64,000 nucleotides of DNA. It comes from Azospirillum sp. 412522. Its GTDB lineage: Bacteria; Pseudomonadota; Alphaproteobacteria; Azospirillales; Azospirillaceae. The DNA is taken from NCBI RefSeq assembly GCF_019805165.1, contig NZ_RWIJ01000003.1, positions 186,001 to 250,000 on the forward strand, given 5' to 3'. The notes below the pieces were generated by a model. That model was given only the letters and a program-made list of their open reading frames with translations. It was not told the DNA's origin and searched no databases. Position numbers and translations under genes: made by a program. Of the stretch, positions 9,716-17,570 are shown piece by piece. Position 1 is the stretch's first letter; every line of letters starts with the position of its first letter.

Positions 9716-10537
9716 ATGACCTACAAGCACATCCTCGTCCATCTCGACGGCAGCCCCCATGTCGAGGCGCGGCTCGACGCCGCCATCGCGCTGGCCCAGC
9801 GTCATGGCGCCTTCCTGCGCGGCCTCTTCGCCCAGGGCGACCGCAATGCCACCAGCGTGATCGCCCGCCGGTCCAGCGACCATCTGGTCGATGCGGCAGC
9901 CCGCAGCGAGGCGCTGTTCAAGGAGAAGCTCGCCGCGTCCGGCCTGCAGGGCCACTGGCACGGCCTGACCCATGGCGAATACAACCACGTCATCCGAGAG
10001 GTCATCATCTGGTCGCGCTTCGCCGACCTGACGGTGCTGGGCCAGTATGACCGGGAAGCCGGGTCGCAGGCGGCGCCGGAGGAGCTGAACGAGCAGGTGG
10101 TGCTGAATTCCGGCCGACCGGTGCTGGTCATCCCCTATGCCGGCCGCTTCGCGGTGATCGGCAAGCGCGTCGCCGTGGCCTGGAACGCCGAGCGGGAGGC
10201 TGCCCGCGCCTTGTCCGACGCCATGCCGATGCTGGAGAAGGCCGACGAGGTGACGGTCATCACGGTGCTGACCCAGGCGTCGTCGTCCACGTCGGAGGCG
10301 CCGCGGGTCGGCGTGCTCGACCATCTCGCCTTCCATGGGGTGACGGCGGAGCAGACCCACTTCACCGTCACCGACATCGGGGCGATGGACGCCCTGCTGG
10401 CCCGCGCCATGGACACCGGCGCCGACCTGCTCGTGATGGGCGCCCACGGTCATTACGGCTTCCCGTTCCTGCACCGCGGCAGCGGGACCCGGCATGTCCT
10501 GCGCACCTGTCCGGTGCCGTTGCTGCTGTCGCACTGA
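9716..10537 (+). CDS. Tandem universal stress protein (UspA family)
   Basis: Cytoplasmic stress protein of 273 residues made of two Usp domains (about 1-145 and 150-273). The second domain carries the ATP-binding pattern GAHGHYGFPFLHRGSGT near the C-terminus. In the first domain the corresponding glycine motif is degenerate, a common arrangement in tandem Usp proteins. The start ATG at 9716 follows GGGAAGG. The gene stands alone, with about 175 bases to hypD and a bidirectional hairpin after it. What it responds to cannot be read from the sequence. Confidence 0.9.
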   Translation: MTYKHILVHLDGSPHVEARLDAAIALAQRHGAFLRGLFAQGDRNATSVIARRSSDHLVDAAARSEALFKEKLAASGLQGHWHGLTHGEYNHVIREVIIWSRFADLTVLGQYDREAGSQAAPEELNEQVVLNSGRPVLVIPYAGRFAVIGKRVAVAWNAEREAARALSDAMPMLEKADEVTVITVLTQASSSTSEAPRVGVLDHLAFHGVTAEQTHFTVTDIGAMDALLARAMDTGADLLVMGAHGHYGFPFLHRGSGTRHVLRTCPVPLLLSH

Positions 10538-10550
10538 GGGAGTGCCGACG

Positions 10551-10580
10551 CGGCGGGGAAGAACGTCTGTTTCCCCGCCG
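10551..10580. terminator. Bidirectional hairpin terminator
   Basis: Perfect 10-bp inverted repeat (CGGCGGGGAA with its complement) around a 10-base loop, between the convergent stress-protein and acetyltransferase genes. The T tract is weak on both sides. Confidence 0.6.
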
Positions 10581-10614
10581 CCTCGTATTCTCCAACCCGT
10601 ACAGGAACGAGGGA

Positions 10615-11079
10615 TCAGCGTCGCAGCCGCATGTCGATGTGGGGGATGCCGAAGTCGTCGTAGGGATCGGTGTCGCGGATCAATCCGAAGCCGCCATAGA
10701 AGCGTTCCAGGTAAAGCTGCGCGCCGATGACCACGTCGCGGTCGGGCCAGCGCTCCGCCAGCACCGCCAGCGATTCCGCCACCAACGCCCGCCCCAGTCC
10801 GGACGAGCGTTGCGAGCGGTCGACCGCCAGCCGGCCGAAGGAGACCGGCGCTTCCGAACGCCCGCCATCGGGGCCGAGGCAGCGCGCACAGCCGACGATG
10901 GCGCCGGTGCCGTCCGTCGCGATCAGATGAAGCGCCCTGGGGTCCTGGCCGTCGATGTCGGGATAGGGAGACGACTGCTCGACCACGAAGACCCGGTTGC
11001 GCAGGGCCAGCATGTCGTGCAGTTCGGTCAGCGTCAGGGCGTCGAAGGCGACGCGGCGGATGGGCGGAGGGGACGTCAT
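10615..11079 (-). CDS. GNAT acetyltransferase, ElaA-like
   Basis: Predicted acetyl-CoA-dependent N-acetyltransferase of about 154 residues. The N-terminal half has the ElaA-type sequence LALRNRVFVVEQ followed by PYPDIDGQD. The acetyl-CoA-binding segment is FGRLAVDRSQRSSGLGRALV. The frame also allows an ATG at 11103, which would overlap the end of the upstream gene by 14 bases; neither start has a clear ribosome binding site, so translational coupling is likely. The substrate is unknown. It is the last gene of a small minus-strand group. Confidence 0.8.
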   Translation of the reverse strand: MTSPPPIRRVAFDALTLTELHDMLALRNRVFVVEQSSPYPDIDGQDPRALHLIATDGTGAIVGCARCLGPDGGRSEAPVSFGRLAVDRSQRSSGLGRALVAESLAVLAERWPDRDVVIGAQLYLERFYGGFGLIRDTDPYDDFGIPHIDMRLRR

Positions 11080-11089
11080 CGCAGGAAGC

Positions 11090-11500
11090 TCAGCCAATCG
11101 CATTTCGGATCATGTAGTCGGCGATGTCCTTGGGCTTGACCTTGACGTCGGTCAGCGGCTCGTCGGCGGTCATCGCCTTGGCGACCAGCAGGCTGTTCTG
11201 CACATTGGTGAGGGTGATGCGGAACACGCCGGCCGCACCCTTCAGCCGCGGGTAATAGGTGGGGTCGATCGCCTTTTCGCGCCGGCCGAGCCGTTCCAGC
11301 GCGGCCTCTTCGTCCAAATCCCCGACCTGCTTGGACTGAACGAGCTTCCAGTCGGTTTCGCCACCCCAGCCGGCGGCGACGGCAGCCTTGGCTGCGGCCT
11401 CATCCTCCGCGACGGCCAGCTTGTAGATGTGCTTTCCCTGTCCGACGTCGGACGCCCATTTTGTCAGGGCGGCACTGCGCGCGACATAGACGAGAGGCAT
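11090..11500 (-). CDS. Hypothetical protein, 136 aa
   Basis: No family recognised. A soluble-looking protein without signal peptide or membrane segment, starting MPLVYVARS, with alternating alanine-rich helical stretches (EDEAAAKAAVAAGWGGE) and a basic C-terminus. It overlaps or abuts the acetyltransferase gene downstream and follows an exported FliL-like protein gene with a 51-base gap, so the three may form an operon. Codon use is typical of the window, which supports it being a real gene. Confidence 0.65.
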   Translation of the reverse strand: MPLVYVARSAALTKWASDVGQGKHIYKLAVAEDEAAAKAAVAAGWGGETDWKLVQSKQVGDLDEEAALERLGRREKAIDPTYYPRLKGAAGVFRITLTNVQNSLLVAKAMTADEPLTDVKVKPKDIADYMIRNAIG

Positions 11501-11551
11501 GACGAATCGATCCTACCGGCTTGAATGTTGTGCGGGCGTTGCTGCCGCCGG

Positions 11552-11971
11552 CTATTGCAGCGACGATTGGCGCGCGATGGGCGTGATGAGGATGCGGGTG
11601 ACGACGTCCTTGCCGAACATGGCGATCACCGATTCGTCGATCCGCCGGCGCAGCGCCGGGACGTTCGCGATGTTGCCGCGGACGATCCACCCCTCGTCCA
11701 CCCCCTTGTAGATGGCGGTAAGGATCGCGTCCTGCAGGCGGGGAATGCTCAACTGGACCTCGCCCAGCCTCAGGGCGTCGCCAACTTCCAGGTTCACTTC
11801 GACCTGGGTGTATTTCTCGATCCGGCCGGCATTCACCACCGGGACCATCAAGGGCTTGATCCGCACCGACGGCGGCAGGGCGCCTGGCGCCCCTTCGTTC
11901 GCAACGGCCGATTGTGCCGACGGCAGCGTCAGGAACAGGGCAAGGCCGAGGACACACAGAAGGCTACGCAT
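11552..11971 (-). CDS. Exported FliL-like protein, paralogue of the gene at 19.9 kb
   Basis: Small exported protein of 139 residues. Residues 1-24 form a cleavable signal peptide (MRSLLCVLGLALFLTLPSAQS). The mature part aligns over its whole length with the membrane-anchored protein at 19918-20373: both share the order PLxVPxxxxxRxExxxxVxVxxEV, PRLxDAxLTAxYxG, NIPAxxxxxxE and a final GKDxVxxxLxxxxxR. This pattern resembles the FliL family of flagellar stator-associated proteins. This copy lacks the anchor and would be periplasmic. No flagellar genes are nearby. Confidence 0.65.
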   Translation of the reverse strand: MRSLLCVLGLALFLTLPSAQSAVANEGAPGALPPSVRIKPLMVPVVNAGRIEKYTQVEVNLEVGDALRLGEVQLSIPRLQDAILTAIYKGVDEGWIVRGNIANVPALRRRIDESVIAMFGKDVVTRILITPIARQSSLQ

Positions 11972-12097
11972 GACAGGACACCGCGAAGGACCGGACGGCA
12001 GGGATGCTATCGGTCCGACGCGGCGGTTGCAACCGGGGTCCGGCCCTTATGCGGAGCTGGATGGATTGGTCACGGCGGGTTATGCGTCTGGTGGATC

Positions 12098-12610
12098 TCA
12101 GGCGGCCTTCTTGCCGCTTGCCGCCATCGCCTTCTTGTTGACGTCGCCGATGGCGAGCTTGTTGAGCAAAGTGTCGGTGTCCTTTTCCTCCTGCAGCGTC
12201 TCGTCCAGCAGCTGGGCGACCCGGTCGAGGCCGCAGGCGGTGGCGTAGGCGTGCAACGTGCCATAGCTGGCGATCTCGTAATGCTCCACCTTCTGGGCGG
12301 CGGCGATCAGGGCGGCGTCCTGGACCTCCGGCGCCAGACCCATCTCAAGCATTTCCTGGGCTTCGCTGATGAGGCCCTCCATCGCATCGCAATGCTTGCC
12401 GCGGGGACGGGTGTCGAGTTCCTCGAACACCTGCTGAAGCCGTTCGATCTGGCCGTTGGTCTGTTCCAGATGGGTCTCGAACGCTTGGCGCAGCTGATCG
12501 GAGCTGGCGGCCTTGGCCATCTTGGGCAGAGCCTTCGCGATCTGCTTCTCGGCGTGGTAGATGTCGCGAAGATCCTCGATCAGCAGATCCTGCATCGTCT
12601 TGGCGGCCAT
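12098..12610 (-). CDS. DUF892 (YciE/YciF) ferritin-like stress protein
   Basis: Protein of 170 residues in the YciE/YciF family, a four-helix ferritin-like fold often induced by osmotic or general stress; the biochemical role is not settled. The start MAAKTMQDLLIEDLRDIYHA is typical of the family. Later helices carry Glu and His residues that could bind metal (QKVEHYEIASYGTL). The C-terminus is a lysine/alanine tail. The ATG at 12610 has AGGAAGGA eight bases upstream. The nearby universal stress protein and DUF2934 gene suggest the organism invests in general stress genes, but there is no operon link. Confidence 0.9.
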   Translation of the reverse strand: MAAKTMQDLLIEDLRDIYHAEKQIAKALPKMAKAASSDQLRQAFETHLEQTNGQIERLQQVFEELDTRPRGKHCDAMEGLISEAQEMLEMGLAPEVQDAALIAAAQKVEHYEIASYGTLHAYATACGLDRVAQLLDETLQEEKDTDTLLNKLAIGDVNKKAMAASGKKAA

Positions 12611-12747
12611 CGTGGTGGTCCTTCCTCGCTGTGGGGGTTGCGGAGCGGGGCTCCTGCGCGCCGAATGGCAGCGTGGACAACAGCGGCAGCGGCCGGGTGT
12701 TGCGGTCTCGAACGGGGATTGGCTTTCGGTCAGGGGAGGCACAGGTG

Positions 12748-12999
12748 ATGGCGGCAGCAGGCGGTGACGGCGCAGGTGGTAACGGCGAGGTGCTGTTCGA
12801 ATTCCAGAGGGTCGGCAGCTATCTGAAGGTGACCGCCATCGACGCGAAGACCGGCGTCGAGGTGACGGTGGCCGGCCCGGCGACCGGCAGCCAGGAATTG
12901 CTGAAGCGGACGGCGATCAACAAGCTGCGCTTCGTCCAGAACAAGGGCGCCGGACCGGGAGCGCCGGTCAAGGGGTCGAAGCCCGGAGGCCTTTACTGA
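12748..12999 (+). CDS. Small conserved-looking protein, 83 aa
   Basis: I do not recognise a characterised family. The protein is a single compact beta-rich unit (EVLFEFQRVGSYLKVTAIDA, then TGVEVTVAGPATGSQELLK) and ends in a glycine/lysine tail. A strong AGGGGAGG lies nine bases before the ATG at 12748 (GTG at 12745 also possible). It is divergent from the DUF892 gene and followed by a terminator. Similar short proteins that begin VLFEFxxVGxxxKVxAID occur, from memory, in other Rhodospirillales. No membrane segment or signal. Confidence 0.7.
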   Translation: MAAAGGDGAGGNGEVLFEFQRVGSYLKVTAIDAKTGVEVTVAGPATGSQELLKRTAINKLRFVQNKGAGPGAPVKGSKPGGLY

Positions 13000-13031
13000 G
13001 CGGATGCGGCTGACCGGGGGACCTAAGAAAA

Positions 13032-13060
13032 CGCGCCGCCGGACGGGGCCGGGCGGCGCG
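13032..13060 (+). terminator. Hairpin terminator
   Basis: A 9-bp perfect stem (CGCGCCGCC with its complement) lies 30 bases after the small gene ending at 12999. No T run follows, so its efficiency is uncertain. Confidence 0.5.
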
Positions 13061-13368
13061 TATCGAAGTCTGGCTTTTGCTGATGGTGAGCGCCGGCATG
13101 CCTCCGCCGACAGTCGGGTCCACGGCTGTTGACCTGGGCCGGACCGCCGGTCGTAGAGCGAACCGCTCGACCCCGACAGTAGACCTATGCCTGCCCGTTG
13201 ACACTGGCGCAGGGGGTGTAACGCTTGTAGAACCGCCCATCTCTGAACGAATGGCGCATAAGAAAGCCCCTTTTCCTGCGCCGTCCCGGTCGTTAAGCGG
13301 GGGTGGCCGGGTTGCCTCCAGGGCGCCGGTTTTCGGACAGAGGAATGAAACACCAGAGGATCCAGTTC
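13061..13368. other. Intergenic region, no gene supported
   Basis: About 310 bases between the terminator and a secreted-protein gene. A consensus-like TTGACA at 13199-13204 could be a -35 box for the downstream gene, but I see no convincing -10 at the right spacing. Open frames here have atypical composition and no ribosome binding site. Confidence 0.4.
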
Positions 13369-13887
13369 ATGATCGGTGTGTTGGCGGTCGGTGAGACGGT
13401 GGCCCGAGTGACGGCTTTCCTGCGCATGTCGACGCTGTCGGCCGCAGTCGCGGCGGCCGCGATGGCGATGGCCCTTCCGATGATCGGGCCTGTGCCGGCC
13501 GCCGCAGCGACCGGCGGTCAGGGCGCCGGAACTTCGAAGCCGGGACACGGAGCCCAGGACCATGGCGTCCGGCCGCCCGCGCCCGGTGCCGCATCCTCCG
13601 GCAGCGGTGTGCCGGCCGGTGCCGGAGCATCGACCTCGCCTCAGGCGACGACACCCGCCGCCGGTTGCCTGAAGCCGGGTGTGCCGTTGTGCATGGACGA
13701 CCAGTCCACCTTCCTCAGCGCCGACAAGATGTCGTCCTGTCAGGGTGAGGTGAAGGAGTATGTCGACAAGTCGATGGCCTATCTGACTTGTCTGAACGAA
13801 GAAAACGTGGCGACCGGACGGGAATTGAGCCGCAATGTCGATCGCTTCAACTGCCGTTTGTCGGGACGGAAGGGCTGCGCCAACTGA
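13369..13887 (+). CDS. Secreted cysteine-containing protein of unknown function
   Basis: Exported protein of 172 residues. A long signal peptide ends near residue 43 (AVAAAAMAMALPM..PAAAA). A low-complexity Gly/Ala/Pro/Ser linker follows to about residue 95. The compact C-terminal region has six cysteines (GCLKPGVPLCMDD, SSCQGEV, LTCLN, FNCRLSGRKGC), which suggests disulfides in the periplasm or outside the cell. The ATG at 13369 is chosen because AGAGGA lies eight bases before it; an upstream ATG at 13345 sits directly against its SD. No family recognised. It stands alone, ended by a hairpin shared with mucR. Confidence 0.7.
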   Translation: MIGVLAVGETVARVTAFLRMSTLSAAVAAAAMAMALPMIGPVPAAAATGGQGAGTSKPGHGAQDHGVRPPAPGAASSGSGVPAGAGASTSPQATTPAAGCLKPGVPLCMDDQSTFLSADKMSSCQGEVKEYVDKSMAYLTCLNEENVATGRELSRNVDRFNCRLSGRKGCAN

Positions 13888-14015
13888 GCCGCGCGAACCG
13901 CAAGATTTGGTTGCAGCCGGCTGCGCGCAGGATCGTCAGCCATCCAGGGCGTGCGGAACGCGACCGACTCGCATCTTCAACCAATTCGATGGCTTTTCCC
14001 ATCGATCTGACACGC

Positions 14016-14048
14016 ACACGGGCCGACTCCCTGGGGATCGGCCCGTGT
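14016..14048. terminator. Bidirectional hairpin terminator
   Basis: An 11-bp perfect stem (ACACGGGCCGA with its complement) with an 11-base loop sits between the convergent secreted-protein gene and mucR. Confidence 0.65.
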
Positions 14049-14068
14049 TGCATACGGACTTTACTCGT

Positions 14069-14512
14069 TCAACCGGCCTTGCGGCGGGTCTGGCGGCCGG
14101 AGCTGCGGCCCAGGCCGATACGCTTGGCGAATTCAGAACGCTGAGCTGCATAGTTCGGCGCGACCATCGGGTAGTCGGGCGGAAGTCCCCAGCGGGAACG
14201 ATATTCGTCCGGCGACATGTTGTAGGTCGAACGAAGATGCCGTTTCAGCATCTTCAACTTCTTCCCGTCTTCCAGGCAGACGATGTATTCGGGCGTGACC
14301 GACTTGCGAATCGGAACGGCGGGCTTCAGCGGTTCCGCCGCGACCTCGCGCGGCTGACCATTCAGTCCGGTCAGCGACGAGTAGACCGTATTGATCACGT
14401 CGGGGATTTGCTGAGCAGGCAACACGTTCTTGCTGACATACGCCGATACGATGTCGGCGGTCATCCGCAGCAGCGCATTGTCCGGTACATCGGCGCGAAG
14501 CTGGTCGCTCAT
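14069..14512 (-). CDS. mucR: MucR/Ros-family transcriptional regulator
   Basis: DNA-binding regulator of 147 residues in the MucR/Ros family, which controls exopolysaccharide, motility and virulence or symbiosis genes in alphaproteobacteria, largely as an H-NS-like repressor of AT-rich DNA. The N-terminal half (residues 10-50) is the oligomerisation part. The C-terminal finger region is YIVCLEDGKKLKMLKRHL followed by SPDEYRSRWGLPPDYPMVAP. Cys79 and His92 are present, but the other zinc ligand positions are Asp82 and Thr96/Tyr97. The ATG at 14512 has AGGACA upstream. The region upstream is AT-rich, consistent with autoregulation known for the family. Confidence 0.92.
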   Translation of the reverse strand: MSDQLRADVPDNALLRMTADIVSAYVSKNVLPAQQIPDVINTVYSSLTGLNGQPREVAAEPLKPAVPIRKSVTPEYIVCLEDGKKLKMLKRHLRSTYNMSPDEYRSRWGLPPDYPMVAPNYAAQRSEFAKRIGLGRSSGRQTRRKAG

Positions 14513-15103
14513 TGCACTGTGTCCTGGTTTTTCATTTGTCCGTATGGAACCAAGTTGCATACCGTGATTTGGGTGTCAATATAATTTCGGCAATCTGCAA
14601 ATTAGTTGCTCTTGCCTGCCAGAACAAAGGAACGAGGTGCAAATCAGCTTTCGCTGAAAATCGTTGCCGGGTTGTGGCTGTGTCGGGGCTTTAAGGGATG
14701 TCTAGTAAGCGCCGGCTTGGGATTTTCCCCCGAGCCCGCTGCGGCAATTGGCGGATTTCCCGCTCCTATAACGAATCGGCTATCTCCCTTGTTTTGCCGC
14801 TTCGGCAACGAAGAGGTGAAATCCGTGGACGAACTTTCGCGGTGATAGCGCATCGCCGTGCCATTGCCGCGGGCGTGGGAAGCCGGCTGGCGGGACAATG
14901 GAAGGGCGGGCGGTACAGTGTCGGAAATTCCGCGGCGCGGGTTTGGCGCGTGTTTAGCTATGCATCCACGTCATGGTGTGGCTGTGGCGATTGGCACCGA
15001 CATCTGGTAGGGTGCCGACGTCTTTCGCCGCATTGACGGCCGCTTTGCCGGCCCTGTCGCGGCTTGTGCATCCGTTACAGCACGCACCGGAGTTTCCGCC
15101 GTC
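14513..15103. other. Long intergenic region upstream of mucR and rpiB
   Basis: About 590 bases without a gene I can support. The half next to mucR is clearly AT-richer than the rest of the window, with several T-A steps, and probably holds the mucR promoter and autoregulatory sites. The rest returns to normal GC and probably holds the rpiB promoter. The plus-strand frame at 14698-15036 has unusual amino acid content and no ribosome binding site, so I do not call it. Confidence 0.4.
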
Positions 15104-15541
15104 ATGACCGTCCGCACCGTGGCACTCGCTTCCGATCACGCCGGGTTCGAGCTGAAGGCTCAGATCGTCCGGCAGCTTGAGGACGCCGGCTACACCGTCC
15201 TCGACCTCGGTACCGACGGGCCGGCCTCGGTCGACTACCCGGATTTCGCCGCGGCTCTGGCCGCCGCCGTCACCGATGGCCGGGCGCAGCGCGGCGTGCT
15301 GATCTGCGGCAGCGGCATCGGCATCAGCATCGCTGCCAACCGCCATCCCGGCATCCGCGCCGCCCTGGTCCACGACGTGACCACCGCACGCCTGTCGCGC
15401 GAGCACAACGACGCCAACGTGATCGCGCTGGGGGCCCGCATCATCGGGCCGGAGATCGCCAAAGATTGCGTCGACATCTTCCTGAAAACCGATTTCGAAG
15501 GCGGCGAGCGTCACAGCCGCCGCATCGCCAAGATGGGCTGA
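15104..15541 (+). CDS. rpiB: Ribose 5-phosphate isomerase B
   Basis: Interconverts ribulose 5-phosphate and ribose 5-phosphate in the pentose phosphate pathway. The 145-residue protein has the RpiB/LacAB start [12 protein letters not shown], the catalytic cysteine segment [17 protein letters not shown] and [17 protein letters not shown]. Length is normal for the family. It is the first gene of an rpiB-glyA-nrdR run that is common in alphaproteobacteria. Confidence 0.95.
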   Translation: MTVRTVALASDHAGFELKAQIVRQLEDAGYTVLDLGTDGPASVDYPDFAAALAAAVTDGRAQRGVLICGSGIGISIAANRHPGIRAALVHDVTTARLSREHNDANVIALGARIIGPEIAKDCVDIFLKTDFEGGERHSRRIAKMG

Positions 15542-15714
15542 GCGCGCTTCGCGCCGCTTTTTCCGGGCCTCCATTCGGCCGCCAAGGCCCGCAACCGGGA
15601 CGCGTCAGAACCTGGAAAGACCTGCCCGGGCTGCAAGGCCCGGAAAGACCCGATGGAAGCCGACGGACCAGGCGTCCGGCCGGCTTCATGCCCTTCGATG
15701 AGGAGCCTTCCGCC
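15542..15714 (+). promoter_or_regulatory. Structured leader upstream of glyA
   Basis: A 173-base gap before glyA contains a hairpin-forming stretch (CCCGGGC paired with GCCCGG near 15626-15645) and repeated GGAAAGACC blocks. It does not match any riboswitch consensus I can recall. It may hold the glyA promoter, a terminator of rpiB, or an RNA leader. Confidence 0.3.
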
Positions 15715-17016
15715 ATGACCAGCAGCAACACCGCCGAGATCGGCCGTTTCTTCGCCGCCTCGCTTGCCGAGACCGATCCCGAACTGGCCCGCGCGGTGCG
15801 CGACGAGCTGGTCCGCCAGCAGGAGCAGATCGAGCTGATCGCGTCCGAGAACATCGTCTCCCAGGCGGTCCTCGAGGCGCAGGGCTCGGTCCTGACCAAC
15901 AAGTATGCCGAGGGCTATCCGGGCAAGCGCTATTACGGCGGCTGCGAGTTCGTCGACGTCGCCGAGAACCTCGCCATCGAGCGCGCCTGCAAGCTGTTCG
16001 GCTGCGATTTCGCCAACGTGCAGCCGAACTCCGGCTCCCAGGCCAACCAGGCGGTGCTGCTGGCCCTGCTGCAGCCGGGCGACTGCGTGCTGGGCATGTC
16101 GCTGGCCGCCGGCGGCCACCTGACCCATGGCGCCGCCCCCAACCTGTCGGGGAAATGGTTCAAGGCCGTGCAGTACGGCGTGCGCAAGGACGACCACCTG
16201 ATCGACTTCGATCAGGTCGAGGCGCTGGCCCGCGAGCACAAGCCGAAGCTGATCATCGCCGGCGGCTCCGCCTATCCGCGCGTGCTGGACTATCAGCGCT
16301 TCCGCGCCATCGCGGACGAAGTCGGCGCGATCTTCATGGTCGACATCGCCCACTATGCCGGCCTGATCGCCGGCGGCGTCTATCCGAACCCGTTCCCCTA
16401 CGCCGACGTGGTCACCACCACCACCCACAAGACCCTGCGCGGTCCGCGCGGCGGCATGGTGCTGACCAACAAGGAGGACATCGCCAAGAAGATCAACTCG
16501 GCGGTCTTCCCCGGCCTGCAGGGCGGCCCGCTGATGCATGTCATCGCCGCCAAGGCGGTGGCCTTCGCCGAGGCCCTGCGTCCGGAGTTCAAGACCTACG
16601 CCCAGGCGGTGGTCGACAATGCCCAGGTGCTGGCCAAGACGCTGATCGCGGGCGGGCTGGACATCGTGTCGGGCGGCACCGACAGCCATATCGTGCTGGT
16701 CGATCTGCGTCCGAAGAACCTGACCGGCAAGGCGGCGGAAGCCAGCCTCGAGCATGCCGGAATGACCTGCAACAAGAACGGCGTGCCGTTCGACCCGCAG
16801 AAGCCGATGATCACCTCCGGCGTCCGCCTGGGCAGCCCGGCGGCGACCACCCGCGGTTTCGGCACCGCCGAGTTCAAACAGGTCGGCGAGATGATCGTCG
16901 AGACGATGGACGGGCTGGCCGCCAGCAACTCCGGCGACAACACGGCGGTCGAGGCGGCGATGCGCGAGCGTGTGCGCGGCCTGTGCCGTCAGTTCCCGAT
17001 CTATCCCACGCTGTAA
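15715..17016 (+). CDS. glyA: Serine hydroxymethyltransferase
   Basis: PLP enzyme converting serine and tetrahydrofolate to glycine and 5,10-methylene-tetrahydrofolate, in the cytoplasm. The 433-residue protein has the family stretches [20 protein letters not shown] and [18 protein letters not shown], and the PLP lysine in [14 protein letters not shown]. The ATG at 15715 follows GAGGAG by nine bases and removes a long upstream open frame of no similarity. nrdR follows after 29 bases, so they are likely co-transcribed. Confidence 0.97.
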   Translation: MTSSNTAEIGRFFAASLAETDPELARAVRDELVRQQEQIELIASENIVSQAVLEAQGSVLTNKYAEGYPGKRYYGGCEFVDVAENLAIERACKLFGCDFANVQPNSGSQANQAVLLALLQPGDCVLGMSLAAGGHLTHGAAPNLSGKWFKAVQYGVRKDDHLIDFDQVEALAREHKPKLIIAGGSAYPRVLDYQRFRAIADEVGAIFMVDIAHYAGLIAGGVYPNPFPYADVVTTTTHKTLRGPRGGMVLTNKEDIAKKINSAVFPGLQGGPLMHVIAAKAVAFAEALRPEFKTYAQAVVDNAQVLAKTLIAGGLDIVSGGTDSHIVLVDLRPKNLTGKAAEASLEHAGMTCNKNGVPFDPQKPMITSGVRLGSPAATTRGFGTAEFKQVGEMIVETMDGLAASNSGDNTAVEAAMRERVRGLCRQFPIYPTL

Positions 17017-17045
17017 TCGCCTGTAATCAACGGGGAAATCACCAG

Positions 17046-17513
17046 ATGCGCTGCCCGTTCTGCGGAAACGAGGACACCCAGGTCAAGGACTCGCGCCCGA
17101 CCGAAGACAACTCGGCGATCCGCCGGCGGCGCTTCTGTCCCAGTTGCAGCGCCCGCTTCACCACCTTCGAACGCGTCCAGCTGCGCGAACTGACGGTGGT
17201 GAAGAGCAACGGCCAGCGCGAAGCCTTCGACCGCGAGAAGCTGTTGCGGTCGATGCGGATCGCACTGCGCAAGCGCCCGATCGATGCCGACCGCATCGAC
17301 CGGGTGGTGAACAGCATGGTCCGTCAGCTCGAATCCTCCGGCGAAAGCGAGATTCCGTCGAAGCAGATCGGCGAGAAGATCATGGAGGCGTTGCAGACGA
17401 TGGATCATGTCGCCTACATCCGCTACGCCTCGGTCTACAAGGATTTCCGCGAAGCCTCCGACTTCAACGAGTTCGTGGAAACGCTGGCCCCGGAAGCCTC
17501 GCCGGGGATTTGA
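17046..17513 (+). CDS. nrdR: Transcriptional repressor NrdR
   Basis: Regulator of ribonucleotide reductase genes. The 155-residue protein has an N-terminal zinc ribbon with Cys3, Cys6, Cys31 and Cys34 (MRCPFC and FCPSC), followed by an ATP-cone domain ([17 protein letters not shown]) that senses dATP/ATP. Length is standard. It lies 29 bases after glyA. In many alphaproteobacteria ribD follows directly on the same strand; here the next gene is hppA on the opposite strand. Confidence 0.96.
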   Translation: MRCPFCGNEDTQVKDSRPTEDNSAIRRRRFCPSCSARFTTFERVQLRELTVVKSNGQREAFDREKLLRSMRIALRKRPIDADRIDRVVNSMVRQLESSGESEIPSKQIGEKIMEALQTMDHVAYIRYASVYKDFREASDFNEFVETLAPEASPGI

Positions 17514-17522
17514 CATTCCGGT

Positions 17523-17549
17523 GCGGGGCAGGCGGTTGTCCTGCCCCGC
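17523..17549. terminator. Bidirectional hairpin terminator between nrdR and hppA
   Basis: Perfect 9-bp stem (GCGGGGCAG with its complement) with a nine-base loop between two convergent genes. Confidence 0.65.
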
Positions 17550-17570
17550 GCCGATCTCTCACCCGAACTT

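Noticed and set aside
14698..15036. 112-codon frame between mucR and rpiB
   Set aside because: Arginine- and serine-rich translation without any family pattern; no Shine-Dalgarno sequence.
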